Assembly: GCA_958295665.1 (NCBI GenBank)
Contig: OY282560.1
Span: forward strand, 273,594,177-273,658,176
Reading direction: 5' to 3'
From: Tipula vernalis
Taxonomy: Eukaryota; Arthropoda; Insecta; Diptera; Tipulidae
Length of the DNA: 64,000 nt
Position 1 is the first letter of the stretch. Each line of letters starts with the position of its first letter. Below, piece by piece: positions 23,352 through 34,666 of this stretch. Under the pieces are notes generated by a model. It did not search any database. It had not been told where the DNA came from and saw nothing but the letters and a program-made list of their open reading frames with translations. Made by a program: the position numbers and the translations under genes.

Positions 23352-23616
23352 TTCTGGGGTTCCTAAATTTACAGCTTACTATGTAGTTCAGAAACGCGTC
23401 GAAGAGGGCCACGCGCCTTTTTCAAGTTATGTTTATATGTAATTTCTTAAAATTTTTGACTTAGACCACTTTCATAATTAACACTAAATGAATTCCGTAT
23501 TACATTCCACTACCTAAAGGTTCATTTTTGACGATATCGTAAAAAGTACATTAAATACATATGGTTTAAGATAATATGGATGTGAAATAAGTGATAAATT
23601 TATTTTTTTGAAATTT

Positions 23617-23647
23617 TGACTTAGACCACTTTCATAATTATGGGCAC
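23617..23647 (-). repeat. Right TIR of the Sola-like element
   Basis: Perfect 31-bp inverse of 21312-21342, followed by the ATAT duplication. Confidence 0.9.
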
Positions 23648-23651
23648 ATAT

Positions 23652-25261
23652 GTATGTCCAAAAAATTCACAACAAAATCTACCCAAACGGTAATTGTGAT
23701 ATTTCATCAAAGAAAAAAAAACGCAGACACTCCCGATATTAACAAAATAATAATAATAATATCACGTGAATCACAAATTATTAACTGTTCCGATTAAATA
23801 GTGCCAATAAAATCACACATATTAATTTATTTAATTCCTTTAAAAAAATGTTCACTTATGTATATTCATCAAAAAAAAAATAATAATCATGTTTATCAAA
23901 TAAAATATATAATATATACTTATCAATCACAAATAGAAATTTCATAAAGATAGCTGTATTACACTTAATTTCACCATCCAAAAAAAAAAATTGTCGTCTT
24001 TGATGTGATCCAATTTATATTCAAGATGTGTCTCATTCCGTGTTCTCGATCGCAAAAAAAAACTTTAATTTCACCCAACAGCATCTCTGCCAAAAAAATG
24101 TCAATCATCTCTCATTCCCCACTCTAAATGATTATAATTTTCTTTTACAGGGAGAGGAATGGGAATCTCGAAATATAAATGTAAACAATAATCAATACAT
24201 AATCAAATTTAAAAAAAGACAATAATCAAAACAAAAATCATCATTATCTAATGAGAGCAAAAAAAAACAATAAACAGATATTTATATTGCAAATCACCAC
24301 CCTCAAGAAACCTATGCGTACCAAAAAAAAATAATTACACAACCAAAAAATATTGTAATCCCATAAGAAAATCATAACTTGAATCCTATTAGGAAAAAGG
24401 CTAGAAAAAAACCCGATCAATATTCATGGTAGATCAAAATAAAATAAATCCAAATATGTAATTAATTAAAATAAAATTAAGAAAATATAACAAATAAATA
24501 AATTGACGTTCTTCCATGGAATGACACCATCAACCGAAAATGTACTAAATTACCCCATACGAGGACCATGGAGAAAGATAAATGGAAAAAAAATATAATC
24601 AGTAACACGGGAAAATCATCAGTATAATGACGTCATCCCTACAGTTTAAGTCCAGAATTATCACTCCACAATTTAATTTGTTACATTGCATTCATGTTTC
24701 AAAAAAGAAATTTAATCAAATTACTTTGATTAAATTTCTGTTAATTATTACAAGAGTGATAATTAAGTAAAATAATAATAATAACCAGCTATCAGAAACT
24801 GCTCAATTGCGAAGTAATCAGCTTTAGAAATGGTTCATAAGTAATAGTTCAGCGTAAAAAAAAAAAATTTAATCACTGACTAAAAAAAAAATAATTTAAA
24901 CAAATCGTTTAAATAAATTAATTTGGGAAACAAAATCTCAAATTAAAAAAAAAAAATAAACAGATTTTCTAAAAGACAAAATCTAAACCCCAATTAGATT
25001 ACCCGATTTCGCTCAAGGACACTAAATGAGATTAGATAAAATAGAAATGAAAATATCGAATTTAAAATGCTTTATAAGTACCCTATGACTATTACTGTCT
25101 GAGCAAAACTAAAGTGCACATAGATTAAATCGAATAAAAAAAAATAAATAAATAAACTGACTTTTGGAAAAATCTATAAATGAAAACAAAAGAAGCTTAA
25201 CCATTGCGGTTAAAATTAATAATAAATATACTGAATAAGAACCAAAAAATAAAAAATTAAA
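23652..25261. other. Gene-free, extremely A-rich stretch
   Basis: Poly-A and AAT-rich sequence with stops in all frames. Nothing supportable. Confidence 0.55.
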
Positions 25262-28200
25262 ATTAATCGTCGGTCGGGTGGTGTGGGTGTTTTTATAAGT
25301 AAAAATTTTATAAATTTCACGTATCAACATTGCAATTGGAATTCAGCGGATCTTCTTGTTTTAAATATTCAACTAGCTAAACGAAACTTTACCTTTATTT
25401 GTTTATATCGTTTTCATAATGGTAACATCATTTCATTTTGTGATGATTTGGAAAGGTTGCTGTGTTCACTTAATAACAAAAATATTGTTATCTAAGGGGA
25501 TATTAATATCAACCTTTTAAATACTAGTGAATCCTTCAACTACCAAACAATGCTTGCATTCTATGGTTTTGTCAGTCTTGTAAATGAGCCAACAAGGTTG
25601 AAGACATGTTTGGATCACGTTTTTGTTAAAAATGAAAATTTATTCAAATTTGATATTTGTAACCTGCCCATGCATTTTTCTGACCACAATTTGATCAAAG
25701 TTAATATTTCTTCCTCATCCATCAGGCAACCAGTTTCTGTTAATACTTCGAATCAATCAAGAATTTGTTACGATAAACTCAATAATTTTCTAAAGTTTGA
25801 ATGTTGGGATTCTGTTTATAGCGAAAGGATTTGCAGTTTAGCTTTTGCAAAATTTTTGTTTATACTTAACTCGCATATTGCCGCATCAAAATTCATTATT
25901 GCTCCTCCTAAAATAAATAAGTTAAAGCCATGGATGAGTCCTAATCTATTATTTAAAATTAACAAATTAAAAAAATTTTCTCTTAAACTAAGATGTCATC
26001 CAAATAATATTAAATTAGCAAAATTTGTTAAAAAACTTTCGGGAAATATTAAAGCGGATGTAAAAATCGTCAAAAATAACTATTACAAAAGCAAATTTGA
26101 TTGGGCTAGTAAGAATTCAAAGCACACATGGAAAATAATTGATGAAGTTTTAGGGCGTAATCGGATGTATAAACAAATACAACAAATTTATCAAGCCGAT
26201 ACTAATAGCATTCTCACGTCCCGAAAATCGATCTCTGATGAATTCTGCAAATATTTCGTAAAAGTTTCGCAAGGATCAACCTCCAATTTTAATGTAATTA
26301 CTAGTGATGTTACTTCAATTGAATTTAAAAAGTATATTTATGGAGCTGATAGAAACTACAGTTCATCTTGTTTCTTTGAGCCTATATCTTCTTCGGAAAT
26401 CCTATCTGAGATAAAACAATTAGATAACAAAGGGTCCAAGGGCTTTGACGGCATTAATAATTTTTTAGTTAAAATATGTTCATGGTATTTGGTGGATGTT
26501 CTGCAATACCTATATAATCTTAGCTTGAACAGCGGTCAATTTCCAGATGATTTAAAAATAGCTGTTGTGATCCCGATTTTTAAGAAGGGTGATGAATTAC
26601 AACCAAATAATTACAGGCCGATTTCGCTTCTAAGCACTTTCTCCAAGATTTTTGAGAAACTAGTTAAGCATCGGTTAATTTGTTATTTGGATAAGATTAA
26701 ATTTTTAAATAAAAATCAATTTGGGTTTACTGCCGGTAAATCAACTAAAGAAGCTCTTTTGCACTGCTTGAGTGAGATTTATAAACATATTAATGATACT
26801 CGGAGACCCATAGCTTTTTTTGTCGATATCGCAAAGGCGTTTGACACTGTTGACCATGGAATGCTTTTATTGAAGTTAGCTAAAATTGGTATTAGAGGTA
26901 ACATTTTTGATTAATTTGCAAGTTATATTGAAAATCGTCGTCAGGTTGTAAAAATAGGTGAGGCAACTAGCTGCGAAGGTTTAATAAGTTGTGGCGTTCC
27001 TCAAGGATCAGTTCTGGGGCCTTTATTATTTTTAATCTGCTTTAATTCGATCTTCGGTATTGATCTATTAGGACACGCCACAGCCTTTGCTGATGATCTG
27101 GCTTTGAGCTATGGTACGAATAGCGATGTCGACACTAAATTAATGCTTGAAAACGACTTAATCAAACCAAGTAAATGGTTTTATCATCATCGGCTCGCTA
27201 TAAGCGTTAAATCAAAAGTTATGCTATTTGGGAAGAATATCACTAATTCTTCGGTATATCATTTAAAATACCATGTCCATCCCTGTGATACAATCATTTG
27301 CTCGTCTCAGTGTTTTGCACTTGAATTTGTTAACGAGTTTAGATATTTGGGTTTAACAGTGGATGCTCAACTAAATTGGAAGTCTCATCTCAATGCCACT
27401 AGGAAAAACGTACTTGGTGCTATACATAAATTCTATAATCTTAAGAAATTATGCCCAAACAGTACTCTGCGGAAACTATATCACGCCATAGTTGAATCAA
27501 TAATAATGTATGGAATATCCAGTTGGGGTGGCACTTATTTTAGTAACATTGAAGGTCTATATATTGCCCAGAAAATGATTATTAAATTAATATACCACCT
27601 TCCTCAAACAACACCATCAATTCCTATGTTTCGACAACTAAATTTGCTACCACTTAGATATCTTTACATATACAAAGTCTTGAAAATGTTTTTTATCCGT
27701 AGTAACAGTTTTCACAATCGGATTACACAGGTGTATAATACAAGAAATCCAAATTACTATAATGCTGATTTCCGTTGCAATTGTGAGAAGTTTAGAAGAT
27801 TTTATCTTTATATGGCACCGTATTTTTTTCATATTTTACCTAAAGATATAAAAATTCTAACGATTGGACGTAAACATAAATTTGAGAGGGACGTTCGAAA
27901 TTGGCTGCTCAACATAGAAAATGTTGAAAGATTTTTCTGAAATTAACATTATATAGCTTCGGGTAATTTCACCAATTAAAGCTGTTATCGTAAACATTAA
28001 ACAATTGTAAATTTAAAGGCAACTAAGTGTAATTATTATTTTTTTCCATATATACATATATAAATAAGAAAACTATTGTGTAATATATATTTAACTCAAT
28101 GTGCCCAAAGATTTTATAGAATAGCATGTTTAAATTGTTTATTTGCTCCACCACAGATTTTCATCTAAACGGAGCTTTACTTTGTTCAACTATAATATGT

Positions 28201-28282
28201 TAATTAGTTTATAATTTGTTTGTATTATTATTAAGTTATAAGTTGAAATAAAGAAATAAAGAAATAAAAAATAAATAAATTA
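25262..28282 (+). mobile_element. Non-LTR retrotransposon, 5'-truncated (Jockey/CR1-like)
   Basis: Starts abruptly inside the endonuclease domain (about 25274) and ends with an A/AAATAAAG-rich tail at about 28245-28282, the usual shape of a truncated LINE copy. AAATTAAT near the left junction recurs beside the tail, which may be the target duplication but is low-complexity. Reverse transcriptase motifs place it in the Jockey/CR1 group of LINEs; finer placement needs a phylogeny. Confidence 0.85.
25274..27940 (+). pseudogene. LINE ORF2 (endonuclease-reverse transcriptase), two in-frame stops
   Basis: One continuous frame of about 890 codons interrupted only by TAA at 25493-25495 and TAA at 26912-26914. 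The partial APE-type endonuclease includes GGVGVFIS near 25280, GDININLL just after the first stop, and FSDHNLIKVNI near 25679, with the catalytic SDH. The RT has NNYRPISLLSTFSKIFEKL near 26608, LNKNQFGFTAGKST near 26705, FVDIAKAFDTVDHG near 26818, GVPQGSVLGPLLF near 26993 and the active-site AFADDLALSY near 27083. Few lesions in a long frame suggest a fairly young truncated copy. It would nick target DNA and prime reverse transcription there. Confidence 0.9.
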
Positions 28283-28702
28283 ATTAAAGCTGGTTTCCAA
28301 AGCTTAACGTTTGGTGATATTTATTCTATTTTTCTATCATGGAGTGATTTACTATCATACAAAAAAAAAACTTATTTAAAATCACTCAACACGATGTTGT
28401 GATGAAACAAGCAAAGAAAATTGTCTGATCCATAGGCAATAAAACCAAAAGAATAAACAAATAAATTCAATAAATAAAAAAAATAAAAAAAAATCCAAAT
28501 TTAAATCTAAGTAAGAAAAAAAATTGCAAAACTGAATCTTAAACTTTAAGCACAAAAAAAAAACAAACATCCAAGTTTATCAATATTATTTCGCAGTATG
28601 TGTGTTGTTTCTTTGACTATTGCTTTTACAATTGATTTCTCTAAGCGTTCATCCAGATATTTTAAATAAAAGTGATGAAATTTAAAGAACATGAAGTGAA
28701 CA
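28283..28702. other. Gene-free AT-rich stretch
   Basis: Between the LINE tail and the Gypsy remnant. Open frames here are A/T-run artefacts. Confidence 0.5.
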
Positions 28703-30223
28703 TCAGCTGACCGCATCTGCCTTGAAGTCTTTGGTATGGAATATACCCATTTCTTTTCCGCCAAGATCTTGTAACCGGTACACGTTTGATCCAACCTTTT
28801 CTTTTATTTGGCAATTGATCCATTTAGGAGCAAGCTTCGCACTAAAATTCCGTGAGGCATCCGACAATAGAAAGTTCCTTTTCCAAACCGTATCTCCAAC
28901 CTGATGATTCCTTGATCTCGACCGTAAATTATAGTAGTGAGCATATTTTGAATAAGATTTATTCATATTTTTTTGAGCAAATTTATTTACCTTACTAAAT
29001 TCCAGCTTTGCCCTAGTCTGTATAGGATCAATTGTGTCCGAGTCAGGATGATTAAGTGGTAGTGGTTCATACCCAGAATGAAATATTTCTGTGCCGAAGT
29101 TCAAATAGTAAGGCGTGTACCCAGTAGAGTAATGCCGAGCCGTACGAATAGCGCAAGCTATTTTGTGAATACGAGTATATCTATCCCATTCTTTATGATC
29201 GTCTTTCAGATAGGATCTTATTGCCGCCAAAACTACACGATTACTTCGCTTCGCAGAATTATTCTGAGGATGATAATGCGCATTTCGATAGTGCTTTACG
29301 CCATATTCTTTTAAAAATGTTTGAAACATGTTAGAAATATCCATTATCGGATATCAACGTACGAGGAGTTCCATAAATTAAAAACACATGTTGCTCTAAC
29401 AATTGTATCGTCAATTTAGAATCTGCACGACGTATGGGAAACAACAGTAAAAATTTGGAAAATACATCTAGTACGACTAAAACGTAAATATTCCCTGCTT
29501 TGGATCGTGGTAAGGGTCCCAAAACATCTACGGAAATTGTTTGCCACGGTTCTGTGGGAACTTTTGCAGCACCTATAGGTGATTGTGGTATTGGAACATC
29601 CTTTGAAGCTTTACAAATTTCACACTTCTTAATATATTCGCGAACTGACAAGTCTATATTCGGCCAATAATAATACTGTTTTATCCTATAAGCGGTTTTC
29701 GATGCTCCCAAATGAGCAGAGAGGGGATCGTCAATGGAACTATCATCTTCAGTCTCGAGTTAGGATAACGCTTAAAAATTTTCCCATCTATTAAGGTAAA
29801 ATCAGAAAATTTCTCCGATTGTAACGTGATGCCAGATTTAATTTCGTCATACCAAGCATCACCAGTAATCTCGATCATATCACAAGTCATAGAGCGAGAC
29901 AGCGCATTCGGAACCATATTAAATTTACCCTTGCGGCGTTTCAATGTAAATTTGTACTGTTGTAACCGCAACGCCCAACGACCAAGTCGTCCGCTGGGAT
30001 CATTGAGATTGTTTAGCCACAGTAACAACGCATGGTCTGTTATCACCGTAAAATGACTACCTTCGATATAAGGTCGGAATCGGTCAATTGCCAATATCAC
30101 AGCAAGGCATTCTTTCTCCGTCATATGATATTTGCGTTGTTGACTCGTTAGTTTATGGCTATAGAATGAGATTACTTTTTCTAATTCTCCCTCCCCCTGA
30201 GTAAGAACAGCTCCAATTCCCAC
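28703..30223 (-). pseudogene. Gypsy pol remnant (RNase H and integrase)
   Basis: Read from 30223 down: RNase H starts abruptly at GIGAVLTQGEGE, then FTVITDHALLLWL (about 30060-30020), then the integrase zinc finger with CEICKASK (about 29620) and core VDVLGPLPRS (about 29535) and LISDNG (about 29350). The Gly/Asn-rich block near 29260 reads NNSAKRSNRVV, where related elements have the catalytic Glu, here Lys. The frame shifts near 29690 and again near 29335. Protease, RT and LTRs are absent. The C-terminal GGKEMGIFHTKDF resembles the end of pol at 9152-12199, so it is a related but different and much older Gypsy family. Confidence 0.85.
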
Positions 30224-30524
30224 AACTATGAAATAAAACTATCTTTTTAATCAAATTTCGATATTTTGGCCCCAAAAATTGAGTAAGAAAATTTTATGAA
30301 TTTGAAACGGCGAAATCCATAAATAATAAAACATATGACCTTAACAAGTAAATAAATTCCTTATACGCCATTACCAAAAAAAAAAAAAAAAACTACCTGG
30401 CCCATATGCTAAAATACAAAAAACCTAATTAAGGAATAACTACGTAAAACAATTTTTTTTTACGATATACGGCAATAAAAATGGGATAAACAATATGTTT
30501 TTTAAGAGTTCCTAATCACCCCTG
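30224..30524. other. Gene-free stretch
   Basis: AT-rich junction DNA with a poly-A run at about 30375-30391. No recognisable feature. Confidence 0.5.
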
Positions 30525-30627
30525 TTGCATTTCTTCATCTCTTACGTCTTTGCACTGTTTTTGCCTATAAACTAAATTTGTTTATAGGCAAAAACAGTGC
30601 AAAGAGGTAAGAGGCGAAGAAATGCAA
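30525..30627. repeat. 103-bp near-perfect palindrome (hairpin)
   Basis: Arms of about 48 bp around a loop of about 7 nt. The inner arm CTTTGCACTGTTTTTGCCTA pairs exactly with its inverse at about 30584-30603, and the outer TTGCATTTCTTC pairs with GAAGAAATGCAA. Only a few mismatches lie between, near 30535-30555. It could be a tiny foldback MITE or a hairpin RNA locus. Confidence 0.85.
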
Positions 30628-31498
30628 TAGCGTAAGCGCGACTCGTGTGGAATGGGTGAATGAGTGGAAATTTTCCAATATTATTTTGTATTTAAATTTT
30701 TTTAATTTTTTTAGAATAAGGTTCATTACAAATTCTTTTTTTGCAGAGTGAACAGTGACAGTGAATCAATATTGATATTTTTTTTTGTTTTAAATAATGT
30801 GCATGCTTAATAATAACAACGTATTTTTAATAGCGGTTTGATAGTTTTTTAATAATCTTAGTTGTGAATTAAATTAAAAAATTATAAAATAGCGAATTAA
30901 GATATAAAAACTATTTATATAAGAAAAAACAATGGATGGTAAACGAGTATTTTCCGTAATACGTAATTCACTAAAAAAATGTATTGTCGTGAACTCAACA
31001 AAAATAAATGAAATTTCAGAAGCAGGTAACATTGATACAATAATGATATAAATAATATGGGTTGGGTACGAAATCTAGTATTACAAAATTTCGCATTTTA
31101 TTATGTATTCAATTATTTTATATTATAGCTTCATTAACTTTTGATGTTTCAACAAGTCATTATGATTTGTGCTTATGTACAGAAGATAATATGGAACTAA
31201 CTCATGAAATATTTGATATTATTATTAACGACATGAAGTTGTCTTATGAAAAATCATTTTTATTAAAATCTTTTCAAAATTGCGGTAAAAAACTAATTTA
31301 ATGTCTTTACATAGAATCATACAAAGACAATTCCACACAAACTGAAACTAAAACATACATTGAAGTAGCTACGCAAATGAATTATGAAGCTACCCCAGTT
31401 TTTAAGCAAGATTGTTTTATTGGTTCACTGCCAAAAAAAATTAAAATAAAAAAATATATGTTAAAAGAGGTAATACTTTAGGATTTAAGCATTGACCA

Positions 31499-31921
31499 GC
31501 GAGTCTTTAAGAAATTTAAGTAAGAATGCGACCATAGGAACATGCATGTTACTGACCAGCGAAACTTTAAGAACTTTTCGTTCAGTTTCGTTAAATTCGA
31601 ATTGTCATTTAACATTCTTTCACAAGAGCGAAAATTACCGCCCAAACTGAAGGAAGAAACGTCAAACAGTGAAACATGGCCTATTTATGTTTTATTAATT
31701 AAAATAATGTTTTATATATAGTTCAAATATGTACATAATATATTATGTAGTGTAATGTGACAAAACAATTATTGCAAAATACAATTACGAATATCCCTTG
31801 TTTTTTGTTGTCAAATCGTGTTACGCCAAAATTTCCTTAACAATATATTTTCGTTAAATTCTGTAAGGTTTTGTTACGGATGCTTAAAGACTCGCTAAAA
31901 GAGTCTTGCTTAAAGACTCGC
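31499..31921. repeat. MITE inside an intron of cassette unit 1
   Basis: Bounded by GCGAGTCTTTAAG (31499-31511) and its inverse CTTAAAGACTCGC (31909-31921), with a second inner copy of the right end at 31883-31895. No ORF. It lies just after the donor at 31470 and enlarges that intron. No clear target duplication. Confidence 0.6.
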
Positions 31922-32369
31922 AAATGAGCACACTGTGGAACAAGGCTTGATACGTACGTAATAATACTCACAAGTATTTTTATTCAATTTTACTGAAACA
32001 TATTAAAGCTTTTGCAACAGTGTCATAAACTATACATTTTATTAATTTGAATGAATTAAAATCCTTTCTTAACATGTTTTATCTTTTAGTAATATAGATT
32101 TTATCCCTTTTTATTAGCAAATAACATTAAGGTTTTTACTAACTACAAATAATTACAAGAACTAGAAACATATTTGTTAAGTCATCCTGAAGCAAAAATA
32201 ATCATCGCAAAATACAATTCCACAAACATTCTTGAAAAAAAAAATTACGCGTAAAATTAGTGAATATTATAGATAGCCATTTGATAGAAGTTCACGGTAC
32301 ATATCCAAGTCCAGAAAATAAAACTTTATGGGCTCAAGCAAAATCTCTAATTTTTTCTTAACTATGCGA

Positions 32370-33483
32370 GAACCATTATCCGGAACAATCCCAAGTAACA
32401 ATTTGGTGTTATCAAAACGTTGTGCCATCTAAAATTCACAGCAATTTAGTTATAATAACTTCTTAAAAAATAACCAAAAACGTCAGTTTGTTGGTTTATC
32501 GACGTAATAGCAGCAAAAATGGTAATCGTATTTTGCTTGCCGAAATGTTATATCAACGTTAAACAGCCAACTCGTAATAAATGGTAAATTACTTTTGAGA
32601 CAGCAGTTTGATTTATTTAAAAATATAGGTTGCCAAATAGCAAAAAAATTATAATTGCAGTTTCGCTGTGCTTCACGCAAAATAGTTATAGTTAAGGGAA
32701 TCGGTTTCAAAATAGTAAAAAGTCAAAAATAACTAAAGAGCTATTATTTTGGAAATTATTGTAACAATAACAATTTGTTGCTAAATGATTGGTAAAAATC
32801 TACATATTTCGATAATCCCATCTACAATTTTAATGATGTCATTCTAATTATGTTTTCTATACTTTAATAATAAATGTCACAAATATTTTATGAAATATTG
32901 ACAGGGAAAATATAACTTTGCTTGTGATTTTTAATCGTAAAAATACACGGGAAACAAATTTCATCGACCAGTTTGAAAAACTAGGTCAGAAAAGAAAAAC
33001 GCGACTTAAAAATATTTGATATTAATAATTCAATTAAAATCAAAAAAAATTTCGAAAAATTTATTTTTCCTGAAAAATAAATCCAAATCTGTTAAAAAGC
33101 TTCTGGTAATCAACCAAAAGCTGAAGATTGGCGTTTTTTTAATATTTCCATGTGATAAAGTTGTTTTTGTCGAACTTTTTTAACCAGATAAATGATGCAG
33201 CCATTTTTATGAGAAGAAAAACTAAATTTAAAGATGGCTTTAATATATGTAACAGCTAATAAATAAGCATAATAGATAACCATTTTAACTATTTGTCCTA
33301 AATTAAATATTATCACAGCTAAAGTGCCTTTCGAACTTACGAAAAAGTAACCAAAATATATTAAATATTTTAAGTATGTAACTAATTAGCTTTTGAATGG
33401 GAAAATCACTGATCATGAAACATTATTGTTTTGTGTTAAGCGTTTTAGCTGTTGGACTTTGCATGTAATATTATTTACTTTAA
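32370..33483. other. Gene-free stretch
   Basis: AT-rich, with no supportable coding sequence after the block at about 32361. Confidence 0.45.
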
Positions 33484-34021
33484 CCTGCTAGGTAGCAGGT
33501 AATTTTTTCTGACTGGGAAAATTATGGTAGGGTAATTTTAATGTGAAAAAATCGAAAATTAGGTCTAAAATTGTCTCAGGTTAAAATTACTAACATATTA
33601 CTACATTAACAAAGATTATATAATACAAAAACATCACTAATTGAAATTCTAATTCCCGGTTGAACTGTAAAAGCACCAACCGCCAGTCTAATAATATTTG
33701 GTCTCACGAAGGCATATTAATATTTCAGAAATACGAGGGTCCATTGCGCCTTTCAGTAAAGCTAAGCTATTCGATGTGAGATAATTTTGTTTATACGTAT
33801 CTCTCAATTGCAAACGAAGACTTTTAAAAATTAATAGCACACTTGCGTTAAATCAAGCGAGATACGTTTTCTTGTTTTGAACAATGCAAACTATTTTACT
33901 ATTGCCTTGCTATGTCAGCTATCATCGCTCGCACGGCGTATCGATATTTTCTACATTTTACATTCTTAGCGTCTGCGCGTTTTCTGCGCTCCGTCTAAAA
34001 GCGGAAATACCTGCTAGAGGG
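33484..34021. mobile_element. piggyBac-like MITE with TTAA duplication
   Basis: 538 bp between TTAA (33480-33483) and TTAA (34022-34025). Ends read CCTGCTAGGTAGCAGGTA and, inverted, CCCTCTAGCAGGTATTTCC, matching imperfectly. A TTAA duplication and CC-starting ends are the piggyBac signature. No ORF, so a non-autonomous copy. Confidence 0.6.
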
Positions 34022-34069
34022 TTAACAATATAGTTTTAGTTATAAATTTATACATCGTACACATTTAGA

Positions 34070-34245
34070 TTCTGCGGTGTGTTAAGCAGTTTTGCTGTAT
34101 GTTAAACAATTTTGCTTTGAGTTAAATAGTTTTCCTTTTTTATCCACGTTTAGTTTGCTCATATAAATTTCGCTGTGTGTTGAGCAGTTTCGTTGTTAGA
34201 TAAGTAATTTTACTTTGAGTTAAGCAGTTTTTCCTTTTCCAAACC
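34070..34245. repeat. Imperfect short tandem repeats
   Basis: About seven decayed units of some 25 bp around GTTAAGCAGTTTTGCT. Probably a minisatellite relic. Confidence 0.5.
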
Positions 34246-34341
34246 AATTGGCATATCAAGTTGGATTTCTGTAGTTTTTTATTCAACATTATTATCAGAT
34301 TAACGCGGTAATTGCTGAAACAGTACATTTTCTCTTTAATA

Positions 34342-34666
34342 ATGGTAAGTGTTTGCTATGCAATCATTTTTTCTAGTTATTTTAAGTTTATTTAATATGA
34401 TAAGAGTATTATTTAATATGTTTGTTATGATTATTAGGTTTTCTGTGTTCTCGAAATAGTAAGCAAGAAGGAATTGTTTGTGTGTCCGGCGTGCTGGTTT
34501 GAAGGAGACGAAAATAATGGTATGGTTCATTATCCACCGGACACCAAAGAGTTCCTCAAATATCAAGGGTTACAGAGCAAAAAGCCGATAATTCATTGTG
34601 CTCAGAACCGGCACGTTTGCTCGCCAAATATTCGGAGTATTAGTTGGCAGCACAGGGCATGCAAAG
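34342..34666 (+). CDS. Possible gene start with an ATG-only first exon
   Basis: ATG at 34342-34344 is followed at once by a consensus donor GTAAGT. A consensus acceptor TTATTAG ends at 34437, and 34438-34666 is open (about 76 codons), with FVCPACWFEGDENNGM and a Cys/His-bearing stretch (HCAQNRHVC). The frame reaches TAG at 34669-34671 unless the GT at 34667 is used as a donor. Coding-like residues follow in another frame to about 34715. It faintly resembles the N-terminal domain of DUF4806-type insect proteins, but I do not recognise it firmly. It lies between two parts of cassette unit 1 on the same strand. Confidence 0.35.

Larger units (their letters stand above)
21312..23647. mobile_element. 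Sola-like DNA transposon with 31-bp TIRs
   Basis: 2336 bp bounded by perfect 31-bp inverted repeats beginning GTGCCCATAATTATG (21312-21342 and 23617-23647) and flanked by a 4-bp duplication ATAT (21308-21311 and 23648-23651). It encodes one decayed transposase on the minus strand. Subterminal copies of the GGTCTAAGTCA motif recur at about 21540-21553 (inverted) and 23459-23480. The 4-bp duplication and the protein motifs suit the Sola superfamily as I remember it; the superfamily name is the least certain part. Confidence 0.85.
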
